Shown one piece after another: positions 35,536-45,891 of a stretch of DNA of 64,000 bases. The notes beneath the pieces are model-generated. The model did not search any database and had not been told where the DNA came from. It worked only from the letters and a program-made list of their open reading frames with translations. The DNA is from Ampullaceana balthica (taxonomy: Eukaryota > Mollusca > Gastropoda > Lymnaeidae), in contig CALYLW010000164.1 of assembly GCA_944989445.1 (NCBI GenBank), positions 1,303,001-1,367,000 on the forward strand, written 5' to 3'. Every line of letters starts with the position of its first letter. Position 1 is the first letter of the stretch. Both the position numbers and the translations under genes were made by a program.

Positions 35536-35886
35536 TGTCTTATCTGTTTACAGACGCTCCTTCTATACAGAAGATTATTGCATCCTACGCTTATCTATGG
35601 TTTGTGTTTAGTCCTGCATTTTTATTAGAGATTTGAATGTTGATAAAGTGTTGGTTTTCCTGGATTCTTCAGGCAACCCATTCCACGCCCGAATTCCGGA
35701 CGGGAAGAAGGAAAACTTGTATGTGTTTGTTCTCGCATACGGAATAAGAAAGGTGTTTTTATCCTTATGTCTATCTGAGGGATTGTATTAAGTTATCTTT
35801 GTGTTGTATTTCTAAATTAGAATTAATTGCTTTATGTATGATTACTACTTTGCTCTTGGTTCTTCTATCCTCTGGTGTTTCAAGGT
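35536..35886 (-). mobile_element. LINE 3' fragment (minus strand)
   Basis: Minus-strand 3' end of the 46-47.4 kb LINE family, about 350 bp. It includes the tail (cttatctgtttacagacgct at 35538) and the reverse complement of the RAWNGLPE codons. It is less diverged than the other fragments. The 5' truncation point abuts the first 90-bp repeat. The sequence aaaccaattgt left of the insertion also occurs in each 90-bp unit, which suggests the LINE inserted at the array edge. Confidence 0.85.
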
Positions 35887-36237
35887 TGTGTCATCAAACA
35901 ATCTATTACGGAAGTGGAAGCTTTATAAATTAACTAATACAGAAGTAAACGATTCGGCGAATGTCTCAAAACCAATTGTGTCATCAAACAATCTATTACG
36001 GAAGTGGAAGCTTTATAAATTAACTAATACAGAAGTAAACGATTCGGCGAATGTCTCAAAACCAATTGTGTCATCAAACAATCTATTACGGAAGTGGAAG
36101 CTTTATAAATTAACTAATACAGAAGTAAACGATTCGGCGAATGTCTCAAAACCAATTGTGTCATCAAACAATCTATTACGGAAGTGGAAGCTTTATAAAT
36201 TAACTAATACAGAAGTAAACGATTCTGCGAATGACTT
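35887..36237. repeat. 90-bp tandem repeat, ~4 copies
   Basis: Nearly identical copies with the words ttgtgtcatcaaacaatcta, cggaagtggaagctttataa and cgattcggcgaatgtctc. The unit is 30 codons long and keeps a frame open. Confidence 0.95.
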
Positions 36238-36387
36238 CGTCAGTACAGATAACTATACACATACACAAGTATTAAAATCATATTTAAATTATCTAAGACA
36301 TTCTATATCAAGACGTAAAGATAAAAAAGAAAGAAAAAACAACAATGACACAGGATATAAGAAAAGGGAGGAAGTCAATGTAATAAT
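35887..36387 (+). pseudogene. Unassigned frame containing 30-residue repeats
   Basis: One plus frame stays open from the LINE edge to 36415. It repeats a 30-residue block (SSNNLLRKWKLYKLTNTEVN plus DSANVSKPIV) and then continues with unique, lysine-rich sequence (DNYTHTQVLKSYLNYLRHS, then SRRKDKKERKNNN). Outside the repeat the unique tail is about 45 residues. I do not recognise a family; basic W/K/L-rich segments of this kind occur between the endonuclease and reverse transcriptase of some LINEs, but that is speculation. A hAT MITE inserted at 36388 supplies the final codons and the stop. The frame has no convincing start because its left edge is a LINE. Probably a fragment of an older element or exon. 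Confidence 0.35.
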
Positions 36388-36537
36388 TAGAGATGTACCG
36401 GATTCAAATTTTTGAAATCCGGCTGGAGCCGGATTTGGCCGTATTTTAAGTGAAATTCTGCCGGCACCGAGTTTTTAAAAAGGGCCGGATTCCGGATTTA
36501 CCGGAGCCGAAATCCGGTACATCCCTAGTAATAATCA
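36388..36537. mobile_element. hAT MITE (150 bp) with perfect 8-bp TSD
   Basis: The ends tagagatgtaccggatt and aatccggtacatcccta are inverted repeats with one mismatch (TAGRGATGTACCGGATT). The octamer gtaataat is identical on both sides (36380-36387, 36538-36545). The interior contains further ccggatt/aatccgg palindromic words and no coding potential. Confidence 0.93.
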
Positions 36538-36545
36538 ATACAAAA

Positions 36546-36837
36546 AAAAATGTTCCAAAGACTTATATGTTTGCCCCTCAAATCGCATATATGTCTGTGT
36601 GCCTTACGACTTCACTGAATATGCCTTTTATTACCATGTGGTCATTTTATTTAAAGTCGAAAGATGGGTTTGTAATGACCAATAGTCATGACTGAACCGC
36701 GACCGTATTTCCTGAAATGACCTATGGTCACCAATGACTAACGGTCTCTTTTGTTTAAAGATCCGTCTGCAGTCATCCCGGTCAGTTATGATCTGCGATT
36801 ACCTATGACCAAAGGGAGACCTGCGAAAACGTATGGT
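36546..36837. other. No gene recognised
   Basis: Spacer with loosely repeated atgacc / ggtca words at 36670-36830 (for example acctatggtcaccaatgac). No clear unit. Confidence 0.45.
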
Positions 36838-37545
36838 CATTAACCTACAATATCCATATACAATTTCCATATACCAACCTACAATGTCCATATAGCCTAT
36901 AAACCAACAATGTCCGTATACTAACCTACAATGTCCGTATACTAACCTACAGTGTCCGTATATTAACCTACAATGTTCACATACCAATCTACAATGTCCG
37001 TAAATTGACCTTCAATGTCCTTAAGCTAACCAACAATGTCCATATACTAACCAACAATGTCCATATAGCCTACAAACCAACAATGTCCATATACTAACCA
37101 ACAATGTCCATATAGCCTACAAACCAACAATGTCCATATACTAACCAACAATGTCCATATAGCCTACAAACCAACAATGTCCATATACCAACCTACAATG
37201 TCCATATAGCCTACAAACCAACAATGTCCATATACCAACCTACAATGTCCATATAGCCTACAAACCAACAATGTCCATATACCAACCTACAATGTCCATA
37301 TAGCCTACAAACCAACAATGTCCATATTCATATACCAACCTACAATGTCCATATAGCCTACAAACCAACAATGTCCATATACCAACCAACAATGTCCATA
37401 TACTGAACAACAATGTCCATATACTGAACAACAATGTCCATATACTGAACAACAATGTCCGTATACTGAACAAAAATGTACGTATACTAACCAACAATGT
37501 CCATATACTAAACAACAATGTCCGTTTAATAACCTACAGTGACCC
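36838..37545. repeat. Minisatellite, 21-bp and longer composite units
   Basis: Repeats of caatgtccatatactaacca alternate with longer units that add agcctacaaacc, making a composite of about 54 bp in the centre (37060-37370). Both ends are more diverged (gtccgtatactaacc; actgaacaac). Confidence 0.93.
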
Positions 37546-37959
37546 GATTGTCCACTCTATCTTTAACACGAGGTTCGTATATAATTTTCCCCCGTTTACA
37601 ATTTCCCTATTTAAAAAGAAAATAAATCATTTTTTCTTCCTTAAAAACAAAATATGAAGAAAAAAAAAGAAATAATAACCCCAACAAAAAATGTGAGAGC
37701 TTTTATTCTAGAGTAGCCTCCCTTAGAAGCTCTCCATTAGTCGCGTTCCCATGGGGAGACAATATTAAGGATTAGGTAGTGGCCCCTGAGATTTGAATAT
37801 CGTGTCGTGTGGTGTAAGCGTGGCTCCTGACGCCGCCGTAGCCCGAGTCCCCCCCCCCTTTCTATTTAAACTATGTATTAACATTCAAGTCAGTCTTGCG
37901 TGGTCACTAGCAGGTGCTCAAGTGCTTACCCCACGAACACGGTCCTGCCGGACCCGGGG
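37546..37959. other. No gene recognised
   Basis: AT-rich then mixed sequence; C run at 37849-37858. No family was identified. Confidence 0.45.
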
Positions 37960-38075
37960 GGGGGATTGGGGCGCGGGGGGTGGAAGGATTGGGCCGTGGG
38001 GGGTGGGGGATTGGGGCGCGGGGGGTGGAAGGATTGGGCCGCGGGGGGTGGGGGATTGGGGCGCGGGGGGTAGTC
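37960..38075. repeat. G-rich 45-bp tandem repeat, ~2.5 copies
   Basis: Units contain gattggggcgcggggggtgg and aaggattgggccg. The plus strand has many runs of three to seven G at short spacing, so G-quadruplex formation is plausible. The proline-rich minus frame and glycine-rich plus frames are artefacts. Confidence 0.88.
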
Positions 38076-38439
38076 GGGTGGCGTGAATTTTTGGGTAGGT
38101 GCCGGGTCCGGTAAGGGTGGGGTGGGAAGGGGGTTGGATGACCTCGGGGGTCGTATTACTTGGGGAAGCGTGTGAACATTTCTATTTTTCACGATCTTGT
38201 AGATAACGTATTCTAAAATAGAGACTGTCCCTTACAGACAGTCAGAGGTTCTCAAACGCCGAGTGGTGCCCGTTAGGCATCCTGTGTGGACCGTCTATAT
38301 GACGTTTTTGAAGGCAGATAAACATGGAGACGTGTGAGGATTTTCAATAGAACTTTTGCGTTTGTGTGTGTGTGTGTGTGTGTGTGTAAAGGGGGGGGGA
38401 ACTATTCTTGGGGACTGGGGGGGATGGGGTGTTCTGTAA
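38076..38439. other. No gene recognised; (TG)n tract
   Basis: G-rich sequence followed by a (TG)13 microsatellite at 38362-38387 and a G run at 38391-38399. Confidence 0.6.
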
Positions 38440-38645
38440 GTATGAAAGGGAGACAATCCATAACGTAAGTGTTAAAAGGAGACATTCAATAGCGTACGTG
38501 TTAAAGGGAGACAATCCATAGCGTAAGTGTTCAAGGGAGACAATCCATTGCGTATGTGTTTCAAGGGAGACAATCCATAGCATAAGTGTTAAAAGGAGAC
38601 AATCGATAGCGCAAGTGTTAAAGGGAGACAATCCATAGCATATGT
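38440..38645. repeat. Minisatellite, 29-bp unit
   Basis: About seven copies containing gggagacaatccatagcgta and agtgtta, with variants cattcaatagc and gtgtttcaa. Confidence 0.9.
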
Positions 38646-38770
38646 TTAGTTTTCGGCCTGTAGTTATCATTGGTGTGTACTGTAGACATTTGAAAATTGT
38701 TAGACTTTCATAGCAAAGCTTCATAAATAAAGAATCACCATGTCACACTATCAACATTAGAAACTCTTGA

Positions 38771-38873
38771 TGCAAAAAATACAAGACTAGCCGTAAACCA
38801 TGGAGAAAGAGATGGGCGTTACCAAACTACCGGTATATAAGGAGCATCTGTAATAGATAAAATAAGACAATGT
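38771..38873 (+). mobile_element. LINE/SINE 3' tail fragment
   Basis: The words acaagactagccgtaaacca, tataaggagcatctgtaata and gataaaataaga align with the LINE 3' tail (ggactaaacacaaaccatag, aggagcgtctgta, gataagataag). Short and diverged. Confidence 0.6.
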
Positions 38874-39025
38874 TAATGTTGTGTTCGACATCCCCCCCCC
38901 CAATACACTCCCCCCATTTCGCTCAAACTCTTGTTTAAAATTGAACAAATAAATGGTGCATGTGGATGGTAACAGAGCGTATGTTTTATCAAGCAGCACT
39001 TTGGCTGATGTTTACTGGTAAAAAT

Positions 39026-39640
39026 ATAGTTCTTGTATGTGGTGTCACTAAATGTGCTGTTCTTGTATGCGGTGTCCCTAAATGTGCTGTTCTTGTATGT
39101 GGTGTCACTAAATGTGCTGTTCTTGTATGTGGTGTCACTAAATGTGCTGTTCTTGTATGTGGTGTCACTAATGTGCTTTCCTTTTATGCGGTGTCCTTAG
39201 ATGTGCTGTTCTTGTATGTGGTGTCACTAAATGTGCTGTTCTTGTATGCGGTGTCCTAAATGTGCTGTTCTTGTATGTGGTGTCACTAATGTGCTTTCCT
39301 TTTATGCGGTGTCCTTAGATGTGCTGTTCTTGTATGTGGTGTCACTAAATGTGCTGTCCTTGAATGTGGTTTCACTAAATGTGCTGTTCTTGTATGTGGT
39401 TTCACTAAATGTGCTGTTCTTGTATGTGGTGTCACTAAATGTGCTGTTCTTGTATGTGGTGTCCTAAATGTTCTGTTCTTGTATGTGGTGTCACTAATGT
39501 ACTTTCCTTTTATGCGGTGTCCTTAGATGTGCTGTTCTTGTATGTGGTGTCCCTAGATGTGCTTTCATTTTATGTGGTTCCCTAAATGTTCTGTTTTTGT
39601 ATGCGGTGTCCTTAGATGTGCTGTTCTTGTATGAGGCGTC
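39026..39640. repeat. Minisatellite, 30-bp unit
   Basis: About 20 copies containing aatgtgctgttcttgtatgt plus ggtgtcact. Variants include tccttttatgcggtgtcctt and 29-bp forms. A four-unit block recurs at about 39160-39280, 39270-39390 and 39470-39550. The valine/cysteine-rich plus frames are products of the period. Confidence 0.93.
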
Positions 39641-39722
39641 TTGTCTTATCTATAAAGGCGCTCCTTTTATACACAAGATTATTGCGTCCACTGATCATGC
39701 CGGTCTGTTGGCAAGTGACGCA
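39641..39722 (-). mobile_element. SINE 3' fragment (minus strand)
   Basis: The reverse complement matches the tail region of the SINE at 9694-9990. It carries tgtcttatctataaaggcgc, acaagattattgcgtccac and gatcatgccggtctg, corresponding to 9905-9977 reversed. Confidence 0.75.
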
Positions 39723-39735
39723 ATAAACTCGATTT

Positions 39736-40258
39736 TTAAAATAAAAAACCCCGTAAAAATACCAAGTTTTTGACTATAAATCTTTTATATAGGAGACATA
39801 ACTAAAAGAATGTTCATTATAATACTCAGCGCAAGTTAATCCAAAACTACAAAATTTTAGTTATGTCTCGTAAAATATTTTTAATATAATGCGCACTGAT
39901 TGGGAATATATTTTTAAAAAGTATTGTCAATATAATACGCATCAAATCGCGCAACAGGAAAGTATTAAAAAGGTCGTTCAAAATAATACGCACCGCGACA
40001 CTCTATCTCAAAAATCAACACGATACATAGAGATAAATATAATAATTTAAAAATTCAATAATTTAATTACAGTACATTTGATTCATCTGAAATTTTGATA
40101 TATCGTTTTTATCATCGGCACGAGTCTGCATGCAAAATTTCAGCTCGCTATAGCTTACAAAGAAGTGGTTTAAAAATTGATCCAAAGTTTTTTCGGCAAA
40201 CAAACAAACAATCAAGGGCTCAAACAGACACCACAAGTTAATATAAAGGATTTTAAAA
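39736..40258 (+). mobile_element. Repeat A, copy 4
   Basis: Full-length plus-strand copy running from accaagtttttgactataaa to caagttaatataaaggattt. It is more diverged than the others (for example ctttaatataatgcgcactg-type changes). Within it an imperfect (aaac)n run at about 40197-40212 replaces the caag-type variable tract of other copies. Confidence 0.85.
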
Positions 40259-40689
40259 TCCTAAAATGTCGTAACGTGATATTTCATTATACGTTTTCAG
40301 AATTAACTAATAAATATGTGGTCTGAGGGTATCAGAGGCGGATCTCCTCATCCGGAATTTCCTGTGGGGGCCACAGGTGCGTCCGGGCAATTTAACCAAA
40401 GGGACCCCCCAATCAGACGTGACTATAAGGGCCCCTACGGACCAGACGTAGAACAGATCCATCGAATAGTCGTCGACTGTTTCATTAGTAGCGTCAAAAG
40501 TTGGTAGCAATTAAAAGATGAATCCCTTATGGAATCCCTGCAGTATTCTTGTTATCGCCACCATCTTGATGATACCAGCGATTGAGGGAAAAAAAAACAT
40601 GAGCCGGCTGTAGTTGAACAGGGGTAAGGGTTGTTTTATTTAACTTTTGGTAAAATTTGAGAGTCCCCGGTCCTGTTGACTAGATGATC
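40259..40689. other. No gene recognised
   Basis: Two overlapping 60-70 codon frames on opposite strands at 40307-40510 lie in GC-richer DNA but match no family I know. The rest is spacer. Confidence 0.4.
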
Positions 40690-40739
40690 ATGAAGTGTTT
40701 TTGTGTGCAGTGTGGTTATGGGAATAAAAGTAACAATCA

Positions 40740-42850
40740 GAAAAGAAACAGTTGAAATATTTTTTTGGAGATCAGTTGCCAAAAGTTATAGGACCGAAAA
40801 GATGTTTGAAAAATTTGTTCCCCAGTCCAGATGAATTTTTAGTGCTGGTAACTATATAACTGATTCAAGTTTGTCAGACATTCATCTTGTAGAAGCTGAA
40901 ATTGCTATATCCATTTAATTCCAACTACTAAAATTTTAAAACAAACATGGACTAAATAGATATAAGTAGATTACTATAAGTGTCTATAAGTGCAGCAAGA
41001 TTGAAAGAGTAACCAACATACTAACATTAACCCTTCCAAAATAGACACGGATCTTACACCAAAATAGAGATGAGACGGGTAACGTGAGAATGATTTTAAC
41101 GAAAGTAAATTACTGGGGGGAAAAATTGTTTCCGTACTTATATGGCGTAATCTCCTAAAGCATCATCATTTTAATTTTAATGTCTAATGTTTCGTTGCAT
41201 AACCAAAAATAATGAACAAAGTTGCTTGTCTAATGAAATAATAGTTGACCCAAAATAAATTCAAATGTAGGCTCATGTAGCCACTCGTGAACAAGTGTTC
41301 AAAATTTCCAAAGTATTTGGAAATATGAGAAATCAGAAATAGGATTTTTAAAAAAAGAATAGCCTATTAAAAAAGAACAACCACAAGTTGTTGTAAAAGA
41401 AAACAAAACAAAGGAACAGGAAGTTCGTGTTCTAATGTTTGACATTATTATGCATCCGCTAACAAAGTAACGATCAAGTGCTTCGAGATCAAAAATTGCA
41501 AAATGAATTTAAAAAAACAAAAAAAAACTTGTCACCTCGAAATCAAAATGAGACTATGAGAGTTTTATGAGATGCGGTTCGCACAAAATTAATCTGTCAG
41601 GTACATGAAACCAAATATTGTTTGATATTTGCTTTAGCTCTCAATATTTCACGTCAGGATCAAACAAATCCAGTTGTGTGATATGTAAAGATTGAAAATA
41701 AGAGAGTAAGAGTAGAATCGTTCATAGGTTTCATTGATAGGTTTCATTGATAGGTTTCATTGATAGGTTTCATTGATAGGTTTCATTGATAGGTTTCATT
41801 GATAGGTTTCATTGATAGGTTTCATTGATAGGTTTCATTGATAGGTTTCATTGATAGGTTTCATTGATAGGTTTCATTGATAGGTTTCATTGATAGGTTT
41901 CATTGATAGGTTTCATTGATAGGTTTCATTGATAGGTTTCATTGATAGGTTTCATTGATAGGTTTCATTGATAGGTTTCATTGATAGGTTTCATTGATAG
42001 GTTTCATTGATAGGTTTCATTGATAGGTTTCATTGATAGGTTTCATTGATAGGTTTCATTGATAGGTTTCATTGATAGGTTTCATTGATAGGTTTCATTG
42101 ATAGGTTTCATTGATAGGTTTCATTGATAGGTTTCATTGATAGGTTTCATTGATAGGTTTCATTGATAGGTTTCATTGGAAAAAAACAAAAAACAATCTT
42201 CTCACGACATTTCGGAAATGCGTTTAAATAAGTTTAAAGCTGATGGTCTTAAAATAATGGACTGCAGAGACCCAACTTGTGTTATTATTGCTTTATTGCT
42301 GGAAAGTATACAGGAGTTCAAGAGACTTTAAGACATAAATCTCACTCAAACAGTTTAGCAAATCTTTTTTTGTTTACATGCCGTTCCACCTGAAACAAAC
42401 TTATAACATTTTTAGTACACTAGAACGTTGATACGCATTTCTTTATATCCATGCACTTTGGAAAGATCTAATTACTGCTACAGGCAGGGCATTAAACTGA
42501 CTTCAGGATACAAAATAGTGAATATATCTAGGAGCCTGTTGACGCCTTTTTTTAAGGCATACGAAAATTCATCCCACATGAACAGACGCAGGAGTTTTGC
42601 TAGTCACAATGCATTTTTTTCAGGACATTTTGAAACATGTATTTAAGAATTCAATGAAGTGCAAAATTATTTACAAACGTTTTGTGCAAAAAATGATTTT
42701 GCAAGGCTACTCACAATGAAACTAATGGGGTTTTTAAAGTACGCTTTTACTTTCATTAAAACTTTATGTGGAGACCTTACGATTTTAATTGTACGAGAGA
42801 GAAAATTGTGGCGATCAAAGCGAATATGTAATCATGTTATCTAGAGAAAT
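40740..42850 (+). pseudogene. hAT transposase remnant (DUF4371-like)
   Basis: Pieces in shifting frames follow the order of hAT transposases with a TTF-type/DUF4371 region. FGDQLPK-like sequence near 40765 is typical of the N-terminal region. About 41600-41730 reads ALALNISRQDQTNPVV, a stop, then YVKIENKRVRVESFIGFI, matching the D..D.S..EQ...V.RYV....V.E.F.GF segment. About 42297-42340 reads AGKYTGVQETLRHK, matching the GK..GVQ segment after the C-D-N/G-A box. Stops and frameshifts throughout show it is dead. The 13-bp array interrupts it immediately after FIGFI. This is not a domesticated gene as far as the sequence shows. Confidence 0.65.
41722..42178. repeat. 13-bp array, ~35 identical copies
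   Basis: The unit is attgataggtttc. All copies appear identical by eye. The unit derives from the transposase remnant: the codons at the left edge (ttcataggtttcattgatagg) already contain one and a half units. It lies inside the hAT pseudogene. Confidence 0.97.
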
Positions 42851-43054
42851 AGTTGAGAAAAAAGTTGTATTCTTCATAAGATGAGATTACTGTAGAAATT
42901 CAAATTAAGTTTGGCAGTTATAATTTTCGTTCACCATTTACGTATCTAATAACTATGTTGGATTTTAAGTATGGCATGTCTGACATTAATATATTAAAGA
43001 TTGTGCCATGAAGAAAAGCAGACAACTTCAATTTTATTTGTTTAAGATGAATCG

Positions 43055-43083
43055 AGAAATTAATCGTTAATTTCCGCAGCCCT
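43055..43083 (+). mobile_element. Orphan hAT terminus
   Basis: The words gagaaattaatcgttaattt and ccgcagcccta match the right end of the hAT MITE at 27280-27310. No left partner was found, so it is a truncated or solo end. Confidence 0.6.
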
Positions 43084-43248
43084 AGTAATCAGCCTTATTA
43101 TTACATATGTAAAGGCAGGGCATCATCTAGGTCCTAGGAGGTTGAGAGAATGTCTGCAAGTTGCTCTCAAGTTTTCAAAGACAACTTACATTTCTTTTAT
43201 AAGACTTTATTCTTACATTCAGCTATTCTTGACTTTAAGCCCTTAGCA

Positions 43249-43506
43249 ACCACCCCCTCACCACCCCCTCACCACCCCCTCACCACCCCCTCACCACCCC
43301 CTCACCACCCCCTCACCACCCCCTCACCCCCTCACCACCCCCTCACCACCCCCTCACCACCCCCTCACCCCCTCACCACCCCCTCACCACCCCCTCACCC
43401 CCTCACCTTAGCAACCACCCCCTCACCTTAGCAACCACCCCCTCACCACCCCCTCACCACCCCTCACCACCCCCTCACCCCCTCACCACCCCCTCACCCC
43501 CTCACC
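43249..43506. repeat. C-rich minisatellite, 11-bp unit
   Basis: About 23 units of accaccccctc, with shortened units (cccctcacccc) and two inserts of ccttagcaa. It keeps a plus frame of T/P/S/H repeats open, which is an artefact. Confidence 0.95.
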
Positions 43507-43985
43507 TTTTTTTAATAAAAATAATAATTCTTCTATTCAATGACGTATTCTTCCCTGACAACACCCTCCCCCCCCCCAACCCCCCAAAGTCCATGGGACT
43601 GACAAGAGGTTGACGCCACCCCCACCCTCAGGAGAAGACAACTCTTTACTTAAGATGGTTTCTTCCCCCCCTGACACACCCCCAAAGTCCAGGCTCCGAC
43701 ATGTGGCTGTTTGGTCGGACTAATTCTCTCTTCGGCTCCCAGGCACTGTTCGATCTGTCCAAACCAACAATCGGCCGTTAGTCAATAGGTCAGCTCGTGG
43801 GAGACAGACGTGGAGGTGGGGGGGGGGCTTTCTTCTCAATGGCATGGCAGTCCAGGCAGCCCGGGTTAAGTTAGGAGGTTATAGGTTAGATATCCTTGAT
43901 GTATACGGAGACAGCAATCTTTCAAGACTCCCCCCCACCCCTCATCCCCACTTTCTTTCGTTAAACTGTGCTTCACTGACGGGCT
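43507..43985. other. No gene recognised
   Basis: C-rich non-coding DNA. A diverged duplication relates 43549-43600 and 43660-43690 (ccctgacaacaccctcc / ccctgacacacccccaaagt). Confidence 0.45.
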
Positions 43986-44022
43986 GCGAACGTTTGAATG
44001 ACCTCCGTGCTTTATGGCCAGT

Positions 44023-44122
44023 CACGTGATTAAAAGTCTGAATGTCAACGTTTCCTCTAGACTCGAAAGTCACGTGACGCCAAGACTGACTGTCAACATT
44101 TGATGGCTCTGACGTGACGTCA
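44023..44122. promoter_or_regulatory. Two E-boxes and a CRE in a duplicated segment
   Basis: CACGTG occurs at 44023-44028 and 44071-44076, each within a similar block of about 45 bases (agtcacgtga ... gtctgaatgtcaacgttt, and agtcacgtga ... gactgactgtcaacattt). A full palindromic CRE, TGACGTCA, follows at 44115-44122. No transcript start is apparent nearby. A regulatory role is possible but unproven. Confidence 0.25.
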
Positions 44123-44493
44123 TGTGTTGCTCTGGAAAAAAAAACTTCTTTAACTCAAATAATTCTGTCACCATTTATTATTGTAATTATTTTTTTTTAT
44201 ATATACTCAAGCCATGAATTCAAACTTGACTCTGTGATGGGCCGCCATCTATGCCTGCCTAATAAGATAACGGAATCGATACGCAGCAACTAACGGTAAT
44301 AAGTACATAATTACACGCTGACGTCAAAATATTTGAAATTTGTTATCCCCCCTTGTTTAGGCGCTTCCTTCTTTCTGCGGGTCGCAGCAAATTATTCCGC
44401 CAGCATAGAAGTTCGAGGAAACGTATTTCCTGGGTTTAATTTCATATTAGAACATATCATGTGTCCCACCATCCGTAAGGAACGAGCTGAACT
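44123..44493. other. No gene recognised
   Basis: Mixed sequence. A 71-codon plus frame at 44333-44548 runs into the 38-bp array and has no recognised domain. Confidence 0.4.
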
Positions 44494-45243
44494 TAGTGTC
44501 ACATTCATGGTGTCGGGACCATCAACGTTTTTAGTGTCGCAATCATAGTGTCGGGACCATCAACGTTTTTAGTGTAACATTCATAGTGTCGGGACCATCA
44601 ACGTTTTTTTAGTGTCACTTTCATAGTGTCGGGACCATCAACGTTTTTAGTGTAACATTCATAGTGTCGGGACCATCAACGTTTTTAGTGTCGCATACAT
44701 AGTGTCGGGACCATCAACGTTTTTAGTGTAACATTCATAGTGTCGGGACCATCAACGTTTTTAGTGTCACATTCATAGTGTCGGGACCATCAACGTTTTT
44801 AGTGTCACATTCATAGTGTCGGGACCATCAACGTTTTTTAGTGTCACATTCATAGTGTCGGGACCATCAACGTTTTTAGTGTCGCAATCATAGTGTCGGG
44901 ACCATCAACGTTTTTAGTGTCACATTCATAGTGTCGGGACCATCAACGTTTTTAGTGTCACATTCATAGTGTCGGGACCATCAACGTTTTTAGTGTCGCA
45001 ATCATAGTGTCGGGACCATCAACGTTTTTAGTGTCCCATTCATAGTGTCGGGACCATCAACGTTTTTAGTGTCACATTCATAGTGTCGGGACAATCAACG
45101 TTTTTAGTGTCGCAATCATAGTGTCGGGACCATCAACGTTTTTAGTGTCACATTCATAGTGTCGGGACCATCAACGTTTTTAGTGTAACATTCATAGTGT
45201 CGGGACCATCAACGATTTAAGTGTCACATTCAAAGTGTCGGGA
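44494..45243. repeat. Minisatellite, 38-bp unit
   Basis: About 20 copies containing gtgtcgggaccatcaacgtt, followed by tttagtgtcacattcata. Variant classes are tcgcaatcata, taacattcata and tcacattcata, and two copies have one to two extra T. Variants recur in small blocks, indicating block duplications. The last unit is diverged. Confidence 0.96.
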
Positions 45244-45714
45244 TGAAACAACTTTGCGTTATAAAAAAATAAATGTTTAACCACGCTGGTGTAAATGATT
45301 TGCTTATTAATGTGTAACTCTCTTGTATGCGTTCCCTCAATACATAATCTTGTACACAATAATCCCCTGAAGAATTGGTTTCAATAAAACAACTTTAATA
45401 TTTATACTTTGTACAAGAAATATAATTTGAGGTTATACAACGTGGAATACACAGGCACACACATTCCGTCCTTCCACCACGGACGTTCTCTGACAACGGA
45501 TCCCCAAACCTCTTTAGCCAATGGGAACTACTCTTTCTTCCCGCGCTTTTACTCACGTGACCTCTCCGTCATGCAACATGTGATTCACTCGTGATTCCCT
45601 CATGATTCACATGTGACAGCTGGTTCAATTTAGATCTCCATTTCCCATATCCATAACTACGAGACATGTATATGGACACGTGACATATGATCCAGACCAG
45701 GAGTGAGTTATGAT
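45244..45714. other. No gene recognised
   Basis: Complex sequence with several CACGTG/CATGTG-like words (tcacgtgacc near 45553, acacgtgaca near 45678). No coding family was identified. Confidence 0.4.
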
Positions 45715-45891
45715 AATTTTAATGCCGTGCCGGGTTACGCCGATCCTGACTTAAAAATATAAAAAACAATATTACGCATCCTTCCGTCTTACGCGGTTAA
45801 TATTTACTTTAATTCATGCGGTAAGGAAATTTTAAATCTTTTTTTTAATAAATATCATAACTGTTACATTTTTTATAGCACTCTATGTACA

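Larger units (their letters stand above)
40690..43030 (+). mobile_element. Decayed hAT element (copy 2) with internal array
   Basis: Same family as the minus-strand copy at 6.1-7.6 kb, but longer. Transposase remnants are described separately. Clear terminal repeats and an 8-bp duplication were not found, so both boundaries are approximate. A perfect 13-bp tandem array (41722-42178) lies inside the coding remnant. Confidence 0.65.

Noticed and set aside
43150..43431. Proline/threonine-rich secreted protein
   Set aside because: Most of the frame is the 11-bp C-rich array; the short unique head has no supported signal or domain.
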